In this document: piece after piece, positions 22,585 through 34,113 of the stretch
How the letters are laid out: each line of letters starts with the position of its first letter
Numbering within the stretch: the stretch's first letter is position 1
From: Phytophthora colocasiae
Taxonomy: Eukaryota > Oomycota > Peronosporomycetes > Peronosporales > Peronosporaceae
Length of the DNA stretch: 64,000 nt
Reading direction: 5' to 3'
NCBI GenBank assembly: GCA_018806915.1
Contig: JAGKQI010000093.1
Span: 558,001-622,000, forward strand
Position numbers and translations under genes: made by a program
Notes under the pieces: generated by a model
Seen by the model: only the letters and a program-made list of their open reading frames with translations
What the model was told of the DNA's origin: nothing
Database searches by the model: none

Positions 22585-23976
22585 ATGCCGCCAAGACGTC
22601 GTAACTTGTCGTACCGGGAGAAGCTGGCTATCATCGAGAAGAAGGAGAGTGAGCCCTCCTGGACACAATGCAACTTAGCTCTATGGGCCAAGGAAGCGTT
22701 CAGACTAGAGAGTAAACCCACGCAGGCCACGATCTCCAATTTATTGCGGGACAAACACAAGCTTCTGAGCGCCGCTGTGCCGCTGGAATATCGCTCTGCA
22801 CGGCGTGTTAAGCACCCGGAGCTGGACCAGGAGATGCTGAAATGGGTACATCAAGAACTGCAAAGCGGACAGAGCGTCACTCGTACTGCAATTCAGAATA
22901 AAGCTGTGGAATTGGCCCAAGAACTGCAACTCCCTTCGGACGTGAGCTTCTCGAGGGGATGGGTCACTAGTTTCATGAACAGACATCAGCTTAATACGTC
23001 CAAGAAGAACGGAGTTGTGGTAGGTCAGGATATTACTAGGATGCAGGAGCAGGCTCAACTAGTCCAGACCCAAGAGAGTCAGGTTCAGGTCCAAGAAAAT
23101 CAGGTTCAGACACAGGAGGAGGACGTGGAGGAGGCTGATAACTCGCTGGAAGTCGAGGAAGAACCGGTTGAGGTAGATCAGGACAGTAGGGAACAGTTTT
23201 CGACGGTAGAAGTAGAAGACCAGTCGAGGAAGAGGAAACGGGAGGATGCCTGGCAGTCAAGAGTAGAAGGACGAGCCACTGGGGAGTTGCTACTGGACTG
23301 GATAGCAGTGCCTGGTAGTTATTCCAGGTGGTGGCTGTTGAAGACGGACGAGGAGAAGGAGCCGCTGTGTGACGAGATCAACTTGTTCCTGCGCTCCCAT
23401 GGCCTACGCGGGATGAACAGCTTCGATATTCGACAACAAATGACGACGTTTGTCACGACGTTCCAGGCGGCACATACCTGGCTAAACCAGTCTAAAGTGG
23501 AGTATCCGATGGATGTTACAGACATGACGTTGGAGCAGAAAAGTATCAAGAACCACGTGCTGCAGATGTGCCCACACTATGAGAAGCTGGTGTTGGTGCT
23601 GGCTGCCTATGTGAACTATGACAACAATTCAACAAGTACTGAAGCACAAGCGGCTACTATTGAAACTACGCCGCCATTTAATGGAAGCTCCACTCCAGTC
23701 CAAGTCGTCCAAGCTCCAGATAAACCTGTCCCTGTTGAATCTCCCCCCAAACCAAAGGAATCAGACAGAGAAAACACCGAGTCAACAACTACGGACACTG
23801 CTGAGGACGAGACTAAGGCACAAAAGCGACGGTTGTTTGAGCTCGAGTGTGCCCGACTCCAGTCGGAGATTGAGACGAGAAATGTTCAACTGGTATTGGA
23901 GAAAACTTTGGCTCGGAAGAAGCTGCAGGACGCAGGGATCTCGCCAGAAGAAGTGGACCGCATTTTCCCTCTTTGA
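22585..23976 (+). CDS. CENP-B-type HTH protein with SANT-like middle domain
   Basis: A single-exon frame of 463 aa starts MPPRRRNLSYREKLAIIEKK; an upstream in-frame extension would begin inside the PiggyBac terminus and is rejected. Residues 8-60 form a psq-type HTH and about 75-135 a second CENP-B HTH (R-G-W-V-T-S-F-M-N-R-H). An acidic Gln/Glu linker follows. At about 235-305 lies a domain (L-L-D-W-I-A-V-P-G-S-Y-S-R-W) also found in the gene at 39047. The C-terminus has a charged helix and ends I-S-P-E-E-V-D-R-I-F-P-L, again like that gene. It is likely nuclear and DNA-binding, probably derived from a transposon. Element B ends only 40 bp upstream of the ATG, so its original promoter has been displaced. 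Confidence 0.75.
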   Translation: MPPRRRNLSYREKLAIIEKKESEPSWTQCNLALWAKEAFRLESKPTQATISNLLRDKHKLLSAAVPLEYRSARRVKHPELDQEMLKWVHQELQSGQSVTRTAIQNKAVELAQELQLPSDVSFSRGWVTSFMNRHQLNTSKKNGVVVGQDITRMQEQAQLVQTQESQVQVQENQVQTQEEDVEEADNSLEVEEEPVEVDQDSREQFSTVEVEDQSRKRKREDAWQSRVEGRATGELLLDWIAVPGSYSRWWLLKTDEEKEPLCDEINLFLRSHGLRGMNSFDIRQQMTTFVTTFQAAHTWLNQSKVEYPMDVTDMTLEQKSIKNHVLQMCPHYEKLVLVLAAYVNYDNNSTSTEAQAATIETTPPFNGSSTPVQVVQAPDKPVPVESPPKPKESDRENTESTTTDTAEDETKAQKRRLFELECARLQSEIETRNVQLVLEKTLARKKLQDAGISPEEVDRIFPL

Positions 23977-24097
23977 AGCATCATTTTCACGCGGTATCAT
24001 AATATGGATTGACGTCACTTGTCCAGCTTTGCGTATATAGTGTTGCGATCATTAGACGGCGGTTGGTTTCAAAACGACTCTTGATAGCGGATTCGAA

Positions 24098-25804
24098 ATG
24101 GATGCCAATGCAGGAAGCACTCAAGAACTCTTAAGATCGGCAGCGGAAGGGCAAGTTGACATCGTTCGTCAAGTTTGGGGGTCTGGTGAACAGATCGAAG
24201 ATGAAGACAGAGACGCAGCGTTGATGCTTGCAGCTGAATTCGGTCACATGACTGTGGTTCAATACCTCGTTGAAGATTGCAAAGCCAATGTTAACGCTGT
24301 TGGTGATTCTGGAGAGACAGCTTTAATCAGAGCTGCAGCTGAAGGACATATCGACATTGTGCAGTACTTGGTAGGGTGTGGAGCTGATGTGAATGCCAAG
24401 GATGAAGTACGAGAGACAGCGTTGATTCGCGCTGTTGATTCTCACAACTTGGACGTTGTTCGGAGCCTTGTGGAAGATGGAGCTGAAGTCAACGTGATAG
24501 ATGGCGCTGGGTATACAGCGTTGATGAAAGCTGCAGCCCAAGGACGGACGGATGTTGTACGATATCTAGTTCAAGACTGTGGAGCTGATGTGGAGGCAAC
24601 GGATGGAGCTGGACATACAGCATTGATGAGAGCTGCTACTGGAGGGTACATGGAGGTCGTAAGGTACCTCATTGAAGAGTGTAAGGCTGATGGAAAAGCT
24701 GTAAATGAGGATGGCGACTCAGTGTTACTCCAAAGTGCTGCTGAAGGACATATTGAGGTAGTAAAATACCTCGTTGAAGAGTGCAAGGTTGATGTCAATG
24801 CTAGTAACTTACACGGAGCTACGCCGTTTACTGTTGCTGCTTCAACTGGTCACATTGAGGTCATGTGTTACCTCGTTAAGGAGTGCAAAGCTGATGTTAA
24901 TGGCAAACTGGACGATGGAGATACTGCGCTGATGCAAGCAGTTCATTTCGGACTTGTTGATGTCGTCCGAGTACTTATTGGTGAATGTGGGGCTGATGTG
25001 AACGCTACGACTGAAGATGGAGAGACATTGTTGATGAGAGCTGCTCAATATGGTCATCTTGATTTAATCCAGTATCTCTGTGAAGAATGTGAAGCGAATG
25101 TGAACGTATCTGATGCAGTAGGAAGTACTGCTTTACTACGAGCCGCTGCTGAAGGATATATCGATGCCGTTCGGTACCTTGCGGATTTTGGAGCGGATAT
25201 CAGTGTCAAAGGACGAGATGGAGACACTGCGCTGATTCTTGCAGCTGAATTCGGTCAACTTGACGTTGTTCAGTATCTTATGGAAAAATGGGGAGCCAAT
25301 GTGGACGCTACTGAAGGAGATGGCTACACTATGTTGATCGCATCCGCTCAATATGGACATCTTAATGTCGTTCAATACCTAGTGGAAGAACGAGGTGCCA
25401 ATGTTAATGTTACAGATCAAGATGGAGCTACAGCACTGATGAGAGCTGCTGCTGAAGGACATATTGAAATCGTTCGGTATCTTACTGAATCCTGTGGGGC
25501 AGATGTGAATGTTCAGGATGACGATAAAGACACTGCGTTGATTCTTGCTGTCCAATGTCGACAGTTGGATGTCGTTCGCTATCTGGTTGAACAGTGTGCT
25601 AATGTGAACGCTGTGAACAATTCGGGGACGACAGCGTTGATGAGAGCTGCTGCTATTGGAGATTTGGAAAGCGTACGATACCTAGTGGAAACAGGTAGCG
25701 CCGATGTGGACATTACGGATCAACGTGGTTCTACTGCATTAATGTGGGCCACTGGTGCTGGACATACAGATGTCATTCAGTTTTTAACAGGAATGAAGGG
25801 CTAA
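24098..25804 (+). CDS. ankyrin-repeat protein
   Basis: 568 aa in one exon, composed almost wholly of about 16 ankyrin repeats of 33-35 residues. The pattern T-A-L-M-R-A-A-A-E-G-H-I-D-I-V-R-Y-L-V with A-D-V-N at the end recurs from residue 10 to the C-terminus. There is no signal peptide, membrane segment or extra domain. Ankyrin arrays bind other proteins, and the partner cannot be read from the sequence. The repeats are similar enough to each other to suggest recent internal duplication. The gene lies 3' to 3' with a HECT ligase 98 bp away; whether it acts as a substrate adaptor for it is speculation. Confidence 0.9.
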   Translation: MDANAGSTQELLRSAAEGQVDIVRQVWGSGEQIEDEDRDAALMLAAEFGHMTVVQYLVEDCKANVNAVGDSGETALIRAAAEGHIDIVQYLVGCGADVNAKDEVRETALIRAVDSHNLDVVRSLVEDGAEVNVIDGAGYTALMKAAAQGRTDVVRYLVQDCGADVEATDGAGHTALMRAATGGYMEVVRYLIEECKADGKAVNEDGDSVLLQSAAEGHIEVVKYLVEECKVDVNASNLHGATPFTVAASTGHIEVMCYLVKECKADVNGKLDDGDTALMQAVHFGLVDVVRVLIGECGADVNATTEDGETLLMRAAQYGHLDLIQYLCEECEANVNVSDAVGSTALLRAAAEGYIDAVRYLADFGADISVKGRDGDTALILAAEFGQLDVVQYLMEKWGANVDATEGDGYTMLIASAQYGHLNVVQYLVEERGANVNVTDQDGATALMRAAAEGHIEIVRYLTESCGADVNVQDDDKDTALILAVQCRQLDVVRYLVEQCANVNAVNNSGTTALMRAAAIGDLESVRYLVETGSADVDITDQRGSTALMWATGAGHTDVIQFLTGMKG

Positions 25805-25901
25805 TATCTACCGAGTCCGACAGCAAACTTCTGCGTGTTACATGTTAACGGGCTAATACAATTGGGTTTTCCCGAGCTAGCTACTGCTAGCCATTATACA
25901 T

Positions 25902-27908
25902 CTATAGTACGGGGGTGGCATTCGGATCACTAACGGTTGATTCGTTGTACAGGATGGCGTATAGCGCTGCACGTAAGTCATCCTTGCTTGAAAAATATGG
26001 CAGTTCGAGCATATTGTGGCACGCGTGGCTTCGGAAGTAGCGTGCATCCTTCGCATCAATCAGTGTAAACTTGCAGGGCTGTCCATCGTAGCTTGTGAGC
26101 CCCTGGAAGCCCACGAGAGGGACTCGATGACAACCAGTGGAGAACTGCAGCAACTGCTTCTGGTACAAAGTCGACATTTCCTTCACTACGTCCCAGAACC
26201 ACGCCACCTCTCGTCTTGGTTCCAGAGACAACTTTGTATGAAGCATCCAGTCCGACACATTGATCTCATCGGAGCCACACAGCAAATAATCCAGCTCTTC
26301 GTAGTCAAAAGGTAGAAGCATCCGTTGGGGTACGACCTCATAGAAGCCCTTAAGGAACGAAGCCAACTGCGGTGCCACGCACTCAAACATCATGAAGCGG
26401 AACTTACGGTCTGCGAATTCGAACTTGTTGTCATCATTCACTTGGATGTTTCTGCCAGTAGGTATGAGCTCGACGGTCTGAGAGTGGTTTTCATGGCGCT
26501 GCGTCACTGTGAAGTCTAACTCGAGGGAAGCTGCGCCATCGTTATCAAGTAGCCACGTCAAATTCCGATACATCTCTGCATCCAGATATGCCAAGTCTCC
26601 GAAAGTGATTGGCGTTCCCAACACCATCTTGAGCAACGGCGGACACAAATGGAAGTTGAGTACAGCTCCTTCGAGGAGAGCTCGTCCAATTAATCTTCCA
26701 GTCGCGTGGAAATGCTGCAGATGATCAGCTCCAAGCACGCGTTTCGACTGCGGGTTGATGAAATACGTCTGGTCACTGCGCTGGGTGCAGGAGAAGAGTC
26801 CGACTTGAGGATCCACCAGCTTCTCGTTCAGTAGAGTCAGCCACTCACGATGGAGTCCACCAACGCTCTTCTCGTCCGGAGAAAAGTCTCCTTCACCAGC
26901 AAAATTGACTTGAAGATTTACTGAACGGATATTCCCCTCACGGATGCAGTTGATGTGCTGAACCGACTGCTCCAAAATGTAATCACGATGCACCGACAAG
27001 CAGGAACGCAGAGGCTGTTCATCAGCTTGAAGTGCCGTTGCACTTGCAATGAAATGTGCGTACTTCGTAGGGAAATCCTGGGCAGCGAGGTCCACCGCCA
27101 TTGTCTTGAGATCGTCCATGGTGTCCGTCATATCAGCACGAGGAGATGGTAGTGGGAACAGCACCGAATCAACATCTCGTGGCTCCAATAGCTCGAACTG
27201 TACACCTGCACAAGGATCATAACCCGTGCTGAGACTTCGCTCTCTGTGTTTCGAAACCGAACGTTCCGATTCAGGTTCAGCCTCAGGGGGCAAGTCAAAG
27301 CGTAGCACGTAGCCTGGCGAGTAGTCCCCTCCCTCCGCCAGTCTACGACGCCAAACCAAGCGGTTCTGAGCGTTTAACTCTCGTGTCCACTCTCGACGCT
27401 TGTGAGCGGGAGATAGTTCGATTGCACCTGTACTGGAACAGTCTGGAAGTGGTTGAACCGTAGTCGGAAGCCCAGGTTCCGAGTTCGAAAGCCCACAAAG
27501 AGCGCAATTCACAACTCGTGTAAAGTTCTTGAAACCACAAGAGATACAAGCTGCAAACCCTCGTTCTGCTTCTCTGTTTGTCAATAATTTAACGAGATGT
27601 TAATTTAACGAATACCCTTTTTCAAAGGAACGTTCACAAGACGTACTTTTGGGCTAGCAGCATTCGGTGGTCGGCCATTTGCTTGCTGTTGCAGTGATCG
27701 GAAAGATTAGTGAGTGAGTGCGGTACAGTTCAACCTGTTGGGTCGTCGCAACGTACGCAGAGAGAATCATGGTGTCGTTGTGGTTGGTGACGATCTTCCG
27801 TACTTGTCGCTTGGTGAATAGAACTGCAGCGAAGAGAACGACAGCGCAGCACACGGAAAAATCACTTGCAGCTAGAAGAAAGGAGAATCTACTGGTTAAA
27901 GTCGTCAT
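25902..27908 (-). CDS. membrane-anchored HECT E3 ubiquitin ligase, copy 1
   Basis: Two exons, 27908-27757 and 27573-25902, joined in phase 2 give 607 aa. Exon 1 encodes a hydrophobic segment (V-C-C-A-V-V-L-F-A-A-V-L-F, about residues 19-32) followed by basic residues, which predicts a membrane anchor with the rest in the cytosol. A RanBP2-type zinc finger follows (C60, C63, C74, C77). A middle region contains D-F-P-T-K-Y-A-H-F, and the C-terminal half is a HECT domain. The catalytic Cys is C569 in S-H-A-C-H-N-M-L-E-L-P, where ubiquitin is held as a thioester. G-G-L-H-R-E-W, G-R-A-L-L-E-G and Y-E-E-L-D-Y-L-L-C-G are further HECT landmarks. Its neighbour at 28424 has the same exon plan, so the pair arose by tandem duplication. 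Confidence 0.85.
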
Positions 27909-28423
27909 GGAGGCGCCGAGGAAGCTTGGAAGCCGCGAGGCAGAATCGCTTCTGCGCAATGGCGATGACGCTCGTAACCGCTGATGGAGCCATACCTGTG
28001 AGAACGTATTATTTTAAAGTGCTACTATCAGATGATATGAGTCTACAACAGCATTTCGCTGGGTGAGGAGAGGCAAATATACTGTGAGATATAGTTTCCT
28101 TCGAAATGGCGATATCGATTGTGGCGGGTGTGAGTTTTTTGCTACCAACATATCACCGACAAAACGTGCATCTACTTTTAGATGTTGTATCGGAAGGATA
28201 CTCACGTTTTGGTAGAGGATGGAGGTCGTTCCGACTAAGAATGATTGCACACTCGCTTCACTTACAAAAACCAAGATAAATTCCGTTTCTCAAAATGCAA
28301 TCACCCCTTCCATTAAACGTGATTATGCGGGTCAATCAATATATGTTATATGTACACTTCAACCTGTGTCAAATTCGTGACGGACACATCGTCTGAATCA
28401 GTATCTCACCCTGCGCCAGTTCC

Positions 28424-30414
28424 TCAGTCCGTGGTGAATCCATACAGCTCCGTGTCCAGCACAGCATAGAGCATACGCTTTAGCTCCGAGCGAGGGATGC
28501 CCAGAGGCAGGTCCAGCCGATTGAAGCAAGCATAACTACGCACGAACTCGTCTGGTGCGCCAACAATGCCGCGGATCGTGAACAGACAGACCTTGCCATC
28601 GTAGCTGGTGAGACCTTCAAACCCTACAATCGGCACGCGAGAGCAACCCGTAGTAAACTGCAGTAGACGGCGTCGGTACTCGTTGGGCATCTCACGCACG
28701 ATCTCCCAGAACCATCCAAGCGTCGGGGACCGCGCTACGCTCTCGGCCACTGATGTATTCTTCTCCCAGTCGTCAACGTCGATCTCTGGGGACCCACACA
28801 TGAGGTAGTCCAATTCTTCATAGTCGAACAGCATCAACAACTGCTGCGGAATGACCTCGTAGATGCCCTTGAGGAACACGTAAAGTTGGTCGGCCACACT
28901 ACGCAGCAGTAGGTGCTCGAACTTGCGCTCGAGGTACTCGTGTTTGTTTGCGTCGGTCACTTCGATGTCGCGTCCGTTTGGAATCAGGTCGATCGTCATG
29001 GTGCGGTCACCTACACGCTCCATCACACTGAAATCCAGATCCAGCGCTTCCACGCCGTCATTCTCCAATATCCATGTCATGCTCTTGTAGACCTCTGGAT
29101 CAAAATATTTTACGTCGTCCACGCACAACGGTGTGCCCAAGATTAGCTTGAGAAGAGGGACGCTCAAATGGAAATTGAGCACCGTGCCTTCCAGTAGCGC
29201 TCGCCCTAGTAACCTTCCCGCTCCGTAGAAATAAACAAGATGCTCCTCGCCATTGTCGTAGCGGGAGTTTGAGTTCAGGAAGAACCCGCGGTCCTCCCCA
29301 TTTGTAGCCTTGAACAGACCAGCTTTTGGATCCGTTAGCAGCTCTGTAAGCATCATGAACCACTCACGATGCAGTCCACCGGCATCAACGCCGCTCTCTT
29401 CTAAGAAGTTAATCCGCATCGCTGAGCGAATATACTTCTCCTCGATACACCCGAGATGTTCCATCGACTCCTCAAACATGTAGTCTCTGTGAATCGACAG
29501 TTTGAGGAATTCGACTTCTGGCGGGACCAGAAGTGACGACGTACTTTTCACAAAATGTGCGTACTTGGTTGGAAAGTCTTTTGCCGCAAGATCGAGCGTC
29601 TCACGTCGGCGTTCAACGCCTGCTTGTGTATCATCTTCTAGTACTTCTCCAGTCGCACGAGCTGCTGCATCCCATTTCGTTGCGGGAATAATATCCATGT
29701 CGGCAAGATCGTTAAACACCTTTGTTTTCACCGGTTCCACCACAGCTACCTCGCTCTGCGTCGCAACGGGGCCATTCACCTGTCCAGGCATCTTGACGTT
29801 ATCATTAGGCTTTACAAACCGAACAACTTTGCCAACTCGTGCAGGAGCCATAGGTCCACTGCCTTCCTTAACGCGAAACCAGAACATGTTGCCCTCCACG
29901 TCCAATTTGCGTGTCCATTCCTTGCGCTTCCTGGCTCGAAGTTGACGCTCCGTCAATTGATGCGGCAATGCACTCGTCTTATTATTGGCCTTCTCTTTCT
30001 TCTCTTTCCGCCGTCGCTTTCTCCTGTTTTTACTGCTGGTATCAGACGTCTCGCTCGTATCCATGCGTTCCCCACAAATCGAGCAGAAGAGCGCATCCTT
30101 GAAGTTCTCGAACTCACACACAGAACACACCTCAAAGCCCTTCTCGGCCTCGCGGGTGGCTGTATCCAAGCGGTGGTCAGTGCTACCGACCGAGCTGCAT
30201 TAAATCAACGCATCAATTTTGTCAGATAATTAATGAAATTAATTCAAGGTTTAATTACTGTAGTATTAACGTACTTGCCGAGCAGCGGCGCTGCCAGTTC
30301 GCGCAGCCTTCGACTGTGCACGCGGATGAGTTTGCGCCGCATGACGAAGAAGGCGACGGCCAGCAACGCCACGAAGCTTACGTTCACCAGGATGGCGAGC
30401 ACGCCGCCGTCCAT
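28424..30414 (-). CDS. membrane-anchored HECT E3 ubiquitin ligase, copy 2
   Basis: Exon 1 (30414-30275) starts MDGGVLAILVNVSFVALLAV and is a single transmembrane segment followed by R-R-K-L-I-R. Exon 2 (30194-28424) continues in phase 2; the total is 636 aa. A RanBP2-type zinc finger has C70, C73, C84 and C87. A Lys/Arg-rich stretch (R-R-K-R-R-R-K-E-K-K) follows, then a HECT domain over roughly the last 300 residues with catalytic C603 in S-Y-A-C-F-N-R-L-D-L-P. The frame of exon 2 has no ATG at its upstream end, which is why the first exon is needed. Order and motifs match copy 1 throughout, with many substitutions, so the duplication is old. Likely role: ubiquitination at an internal membrane. 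Confidence 0.85.
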
Positions 30415-30759
30415 GGCTGCATATAATAAATGTCCTGCGTCTTCTATTGAGCTATTTGGAGTGATGGTCGTGGATGTGATTGCGGCACGCTCGGATGTGC
30501 AGTGGATTCTATATCCTCTGTTACTTGTTATTACGATAGTTGGTATAATATTTCATATTGTAAGTAAATGTATTTTAGCCAAATTTTCTCTAACAAGTTT
30601 TGATACATGCTAACCAGTATAATTGTGCATGTTTATTTGCATGTATTTATGAAGGTATTAATTTCTAGCCAATCACAGGTTAGTTCAACGTAGCGTGAAA
30701 GGAGTAATCACGCACCTTTGTCGCAGAGAGACTCAGATCTGATAATCACGCGAAAAAGT

Positions 30760-32202
30760 ATGGGAGTCCGTGCTGTCGAGTACTTCGCCGTCGCGACTCG
30801 CGAGGTCGCCAAGACAATATCGGAGAAATGCCAGGTCTGTCCCTTAGGATAAAAGGAGAAAAGTGTCGTGTTTTAACCACTAATTGCTGTGGATAGGTGC
30901 TGGGTAAAATGCTGGATGCGTCGCGCGTGAAGCTTCATAGCGCCCAACAGATCGCGCAAAACTCGGTATTCGCGCAGAAACCGGTAGTGTTGACTACTAT
31001 CATTCTGTTGTAACTTATAAGAAGGCACAATTATCCTCATCCCGTTTTGGTTGGGATTTTGTAGCTCTTGCAGGAGATGAACTGCGTGTTTGAGCAGCTT
31101 CAGAGCAGCTCGGTGGACCCTAACATGGTGGGCGGCGAGCGCGGGAAAACACTGTTCGACTTTATCGATGCTGAGACGGTCCAATCGTTGCAGCAGGATA
31201 CGTTGGAACAGACAAAGGAGTACGGAGTTGCTAATGTGGTGGTGGGGGGGAATGGTGTGAAGGCTGAGCTTTTTCGTTGTGTAGGGTGGAGGAGCTACTG
31301 GCTGCACATCAACATGCCATCACGAGGATCACTGCTATATACGCGTTTTTTGTAACGTTTGATAAGGCTCATGGCAGTGATGTTAATGCGTTGGTTGGGG
31401 AGCATCGGGATCTGACATCGATCACGTACGCTTGCTGATGGACATGCTGATCAGAATTGGTGGTAACTCTGTGCATTACTGTTTTATCTTGTAGAGATGA
31501 TGAAGCTAAACCGATTGAAAAACTATATGAAGCAGCGGTGCGCTTTGCTTTAATCTTATCCGAAGCTATGAGTTACGTGATCTGAACTTTGTTCATCGAT
31601 GTGCTGCAGGTTAGCTTTTTCGTGGACATGGAGCAGTGTGACCGCTTCTTGCTGCAGTACTTCACCACGATCAACGATATCTACCCACAGTGTGTTTCGT
31701 GATGGCATCGCGGAGTTGTCGGATGTAACCTAATCTGTGGTGTATTCCATTGTACTTCTTCGTTACAGCTACGAAGCGATCTTTGCCGATGTGCAACTTC
31801 TGTTTGATGAACTTCGAAGTCTTCGGGACTTCTATCTTCAGTTCCTTGTGTCCTACCAGTCGGTTGGAGCGGAAATGCTTCGGCGCGAGCAGCACGACAC
31901 GAGAGTTCTCCAATTCGTAAGTTGCTTGGCATGCTGGTACCTTGGTGGATGATTGAATTTTGATGATGGCTTGTAGATTGAAGAGACAAAGGCAAAACTC
32001 GCAGCACTGGAGCAAGAGGAAATTACCATGCGCAGCACATTCTGCGAGGAGCACGCACGCTTCTTACCGTCAACGTTATGCCCTGAAATCCAGGTATGGT
32101 ACTTACACGATAGTTGTTCCAGTTAACTGACTTGGTTTCTCTGCTTAGAATCTGCCGGATAAATTCGCAATCGTCCGCGAACCGCGTGAGGAGGCACAAT
32201 GA
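30760..32202 (+). CDS. ATG17-like autophagy scaffold protein (probable)
   Basis: Nine small exons keep one frame and give 293 aa: 30760-30834, 30897-30965, 31065-31219, 31285-31425, 31495-31537, 31610-31689, 31769-31916, 31977-32093 and 32149-32202. The product is helical. T-L-F-D-F-I-D-A-E-T near residue 80 and the end (R-S-T-F-C-E-E-H-A-R-F-L-P, then L-C-P-E-I-Q) resemble the Atg17/RB1CC1-type domain, which scaffolds the Atg1 kinase complex in autophagy. No coiled-coil extension of the larger ATG11 type is present, so it is a short form. The match is from motif memory only; a general helical protein cannot be ruled out. Confidence 0.5.
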
Positions 32203-32374
32203 GTTGCGACAGCTATTAATCGGGACTGCTCCGGTGTATTTCAATATGCTCTTTTGTTTTGGACAAGTTGGATGTGCACTCTTCTCTAGTGAGGCAGTCT
32301 AGGTATCCGTCCACCTAGCGGCTTACCATCTTCACGTGACCAGCCCTCGAGAATCCCAGTCTAGAAAAATGAAG

Positions 32375-33981
32375 TTACTGTTTCTTGTTGGACGGCTTGG
32401 TGGGTTTGTACTTGAGCGTCTTCACCACCGTGCCCTCCTTCGCGCGGGCCACAGCCGCCTCAAAAGGGGTCGTTGTCGTAATACTGGAAACTTCCAGACG
32501 CTCCACCTTTGTCACCGGAATGTTGAACGCGCGCTTGACGATGTCCGCGCGCATTAGAGCAGTCTGAGTCAGTGTGAACGTGTTCGAAGTCACCCAGTAC
32601 ACGAAGATACCCTGTTCAATTGTAGGTTAGTCAGATACAGGCACGTAGTGATACAAAGCACAGGAGCTGGCGTACCGACTGGAAGTTCATGGTCAACGGA
32701 ATCATTAAAAGCGCAAAACCGCGCATGGCAAACTTCATCTTGTCCTTCATTTCGGCACCCATAGCATCTCCACCGAGCTCGACGGACGCCATCATAAGAG
32801 CCGAGGATATCACAGGGAGGGCCGTCAACGGATCAGCAACGGAAAGGTCTGGAAACCAAGCAACACCTTCGTGGGAGTACTCCGGAAAGTACTTCGAGAT
32901 GTCCTGCAGACCCCAGAAGAATCCAAGGAAAACAGGAATCTAACAAACATAACACCACAGAGAATGAGCATGCCGAATCTCAAACTCAATCAACGACTGC
33001 ATTCATACCTGAGACAGTGGCGTGAGCATACTCTTGAACGGGTTCACGTCGTGCTTCTTCATCAACGCCTTGTACTTCGTCTGGAACTCTCTAGCAGTCT
33101 CGGGGTCTTTCCTGCCTTTCTCTTCAGTCTCTTGTTGGAGCTTTTCCATGTCGGGCTGGAACTTTTTCATCTTGGCTGCATTCCGCATCTGCAAAAAACA
33201 AGGTGACAATGGTAAGCATGCAATTAACCCTTTTCAAAGTGAAGCCACCAACTGCTAGTCGTACCGAAATGACAGTCAACGGGAAGAAAGCCGTACGCAC
33301 AGCAACCGTCGTGGCGATAATGGTTGCCCACCATGGAAGTCCCGTCGTCGCGTGAATCACATCAAGTGAACGGATGGCCAAGTCGGACAGTGAGTAGCCT
33401 GTACCCAAACGGTTAATATCATTGCATTCCACTACCCACCAATACGTAATTGCAATTCGTACCAAGGTCGGAAATGGAAGCGTAGCCAACTTCACCTTCA
33501 CCACATTAACAACATAACGTTAAGACCCAATTGCTCATCAATCCTGCAACGAACTTCAACGTACTCGCAGCTTCAATTGCCTGCTCAGCCACTTCCGAGG
33601 GTGAGGCCGCAACGATCCGATCGTCTTCAAGCAGTCTGCAAGTCAATTCCTTATCAGTTTTCGTGTCAACACAACCTCTTGCAAACCAAATCTTACCCCG
33701 TCACCGGCGTAGAGGAGAATGACCGTCCACCGAAGCTGTGCGTTGGGATAAGCTGCACAGCTCCCATCTGAGCCGCATGCTCGAAGCGTAGCGTACGTCC
33801 AACCTGAGCAACACGCGAGCCGCTGGTTGTGATACAATCAAAGATAGCAATGTACAGTAAGCACCAGAGCAATAGAATGGCCAAAAATGAAGAGTAGAGA
33901 GGGATATACGCACCTTCGGGCGGAAGAACGCGCCATAACCATTGCGGTTGGCTGCATACGACGCATCGAGAGGAACACCAT
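32375..33981 (-). CDS. OXA1/YidC-family membrane protein insertase, mitochondrial
   Basis: A seven-exon gene. Exon 1 starts MVFLSMRRMQPTAMVMARSS and exon 2 contains R-S-F-S-S-T-P, together a mitochondrial presequence. The middle exons give T-G-L-P-W-W-A-T-I-I-A-T-T-V-A-V-R (first core membrane helix with the YidC/Oxa1 Arg), a charged loop (M-R-N-A-A-K-M-K-K-F) and N-P-F-K-S-M-L-T-P-L-S-Q then I-P-V-F-L-G-F-F-W-G-L. The last exons carry P-L-T-M-N-F-Q and G-I-F-V-Y-W-V-T-S-N. These are the order and spacing of OXA1. It inserts proteins into the mitochondrial inner membrane. The intron after A-I-E-A-A-S (about 33552-33393) is inferred from phase. The gene ends with a Lys-rich tail at 32375. Confidence 0.85.
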
Positions 33982-34113
33982 CACTACAGAGAGGACAGTG
34001 CCTTTGTGTGGTCTGTGAACGCAGTGATTGTCAGTAAATCACCTCGCTTCACTGACAGAATAGTGCTACATAATTGGTTGAATTTGCTATTACATTCATT
34101 CCGATGGTGCAGG

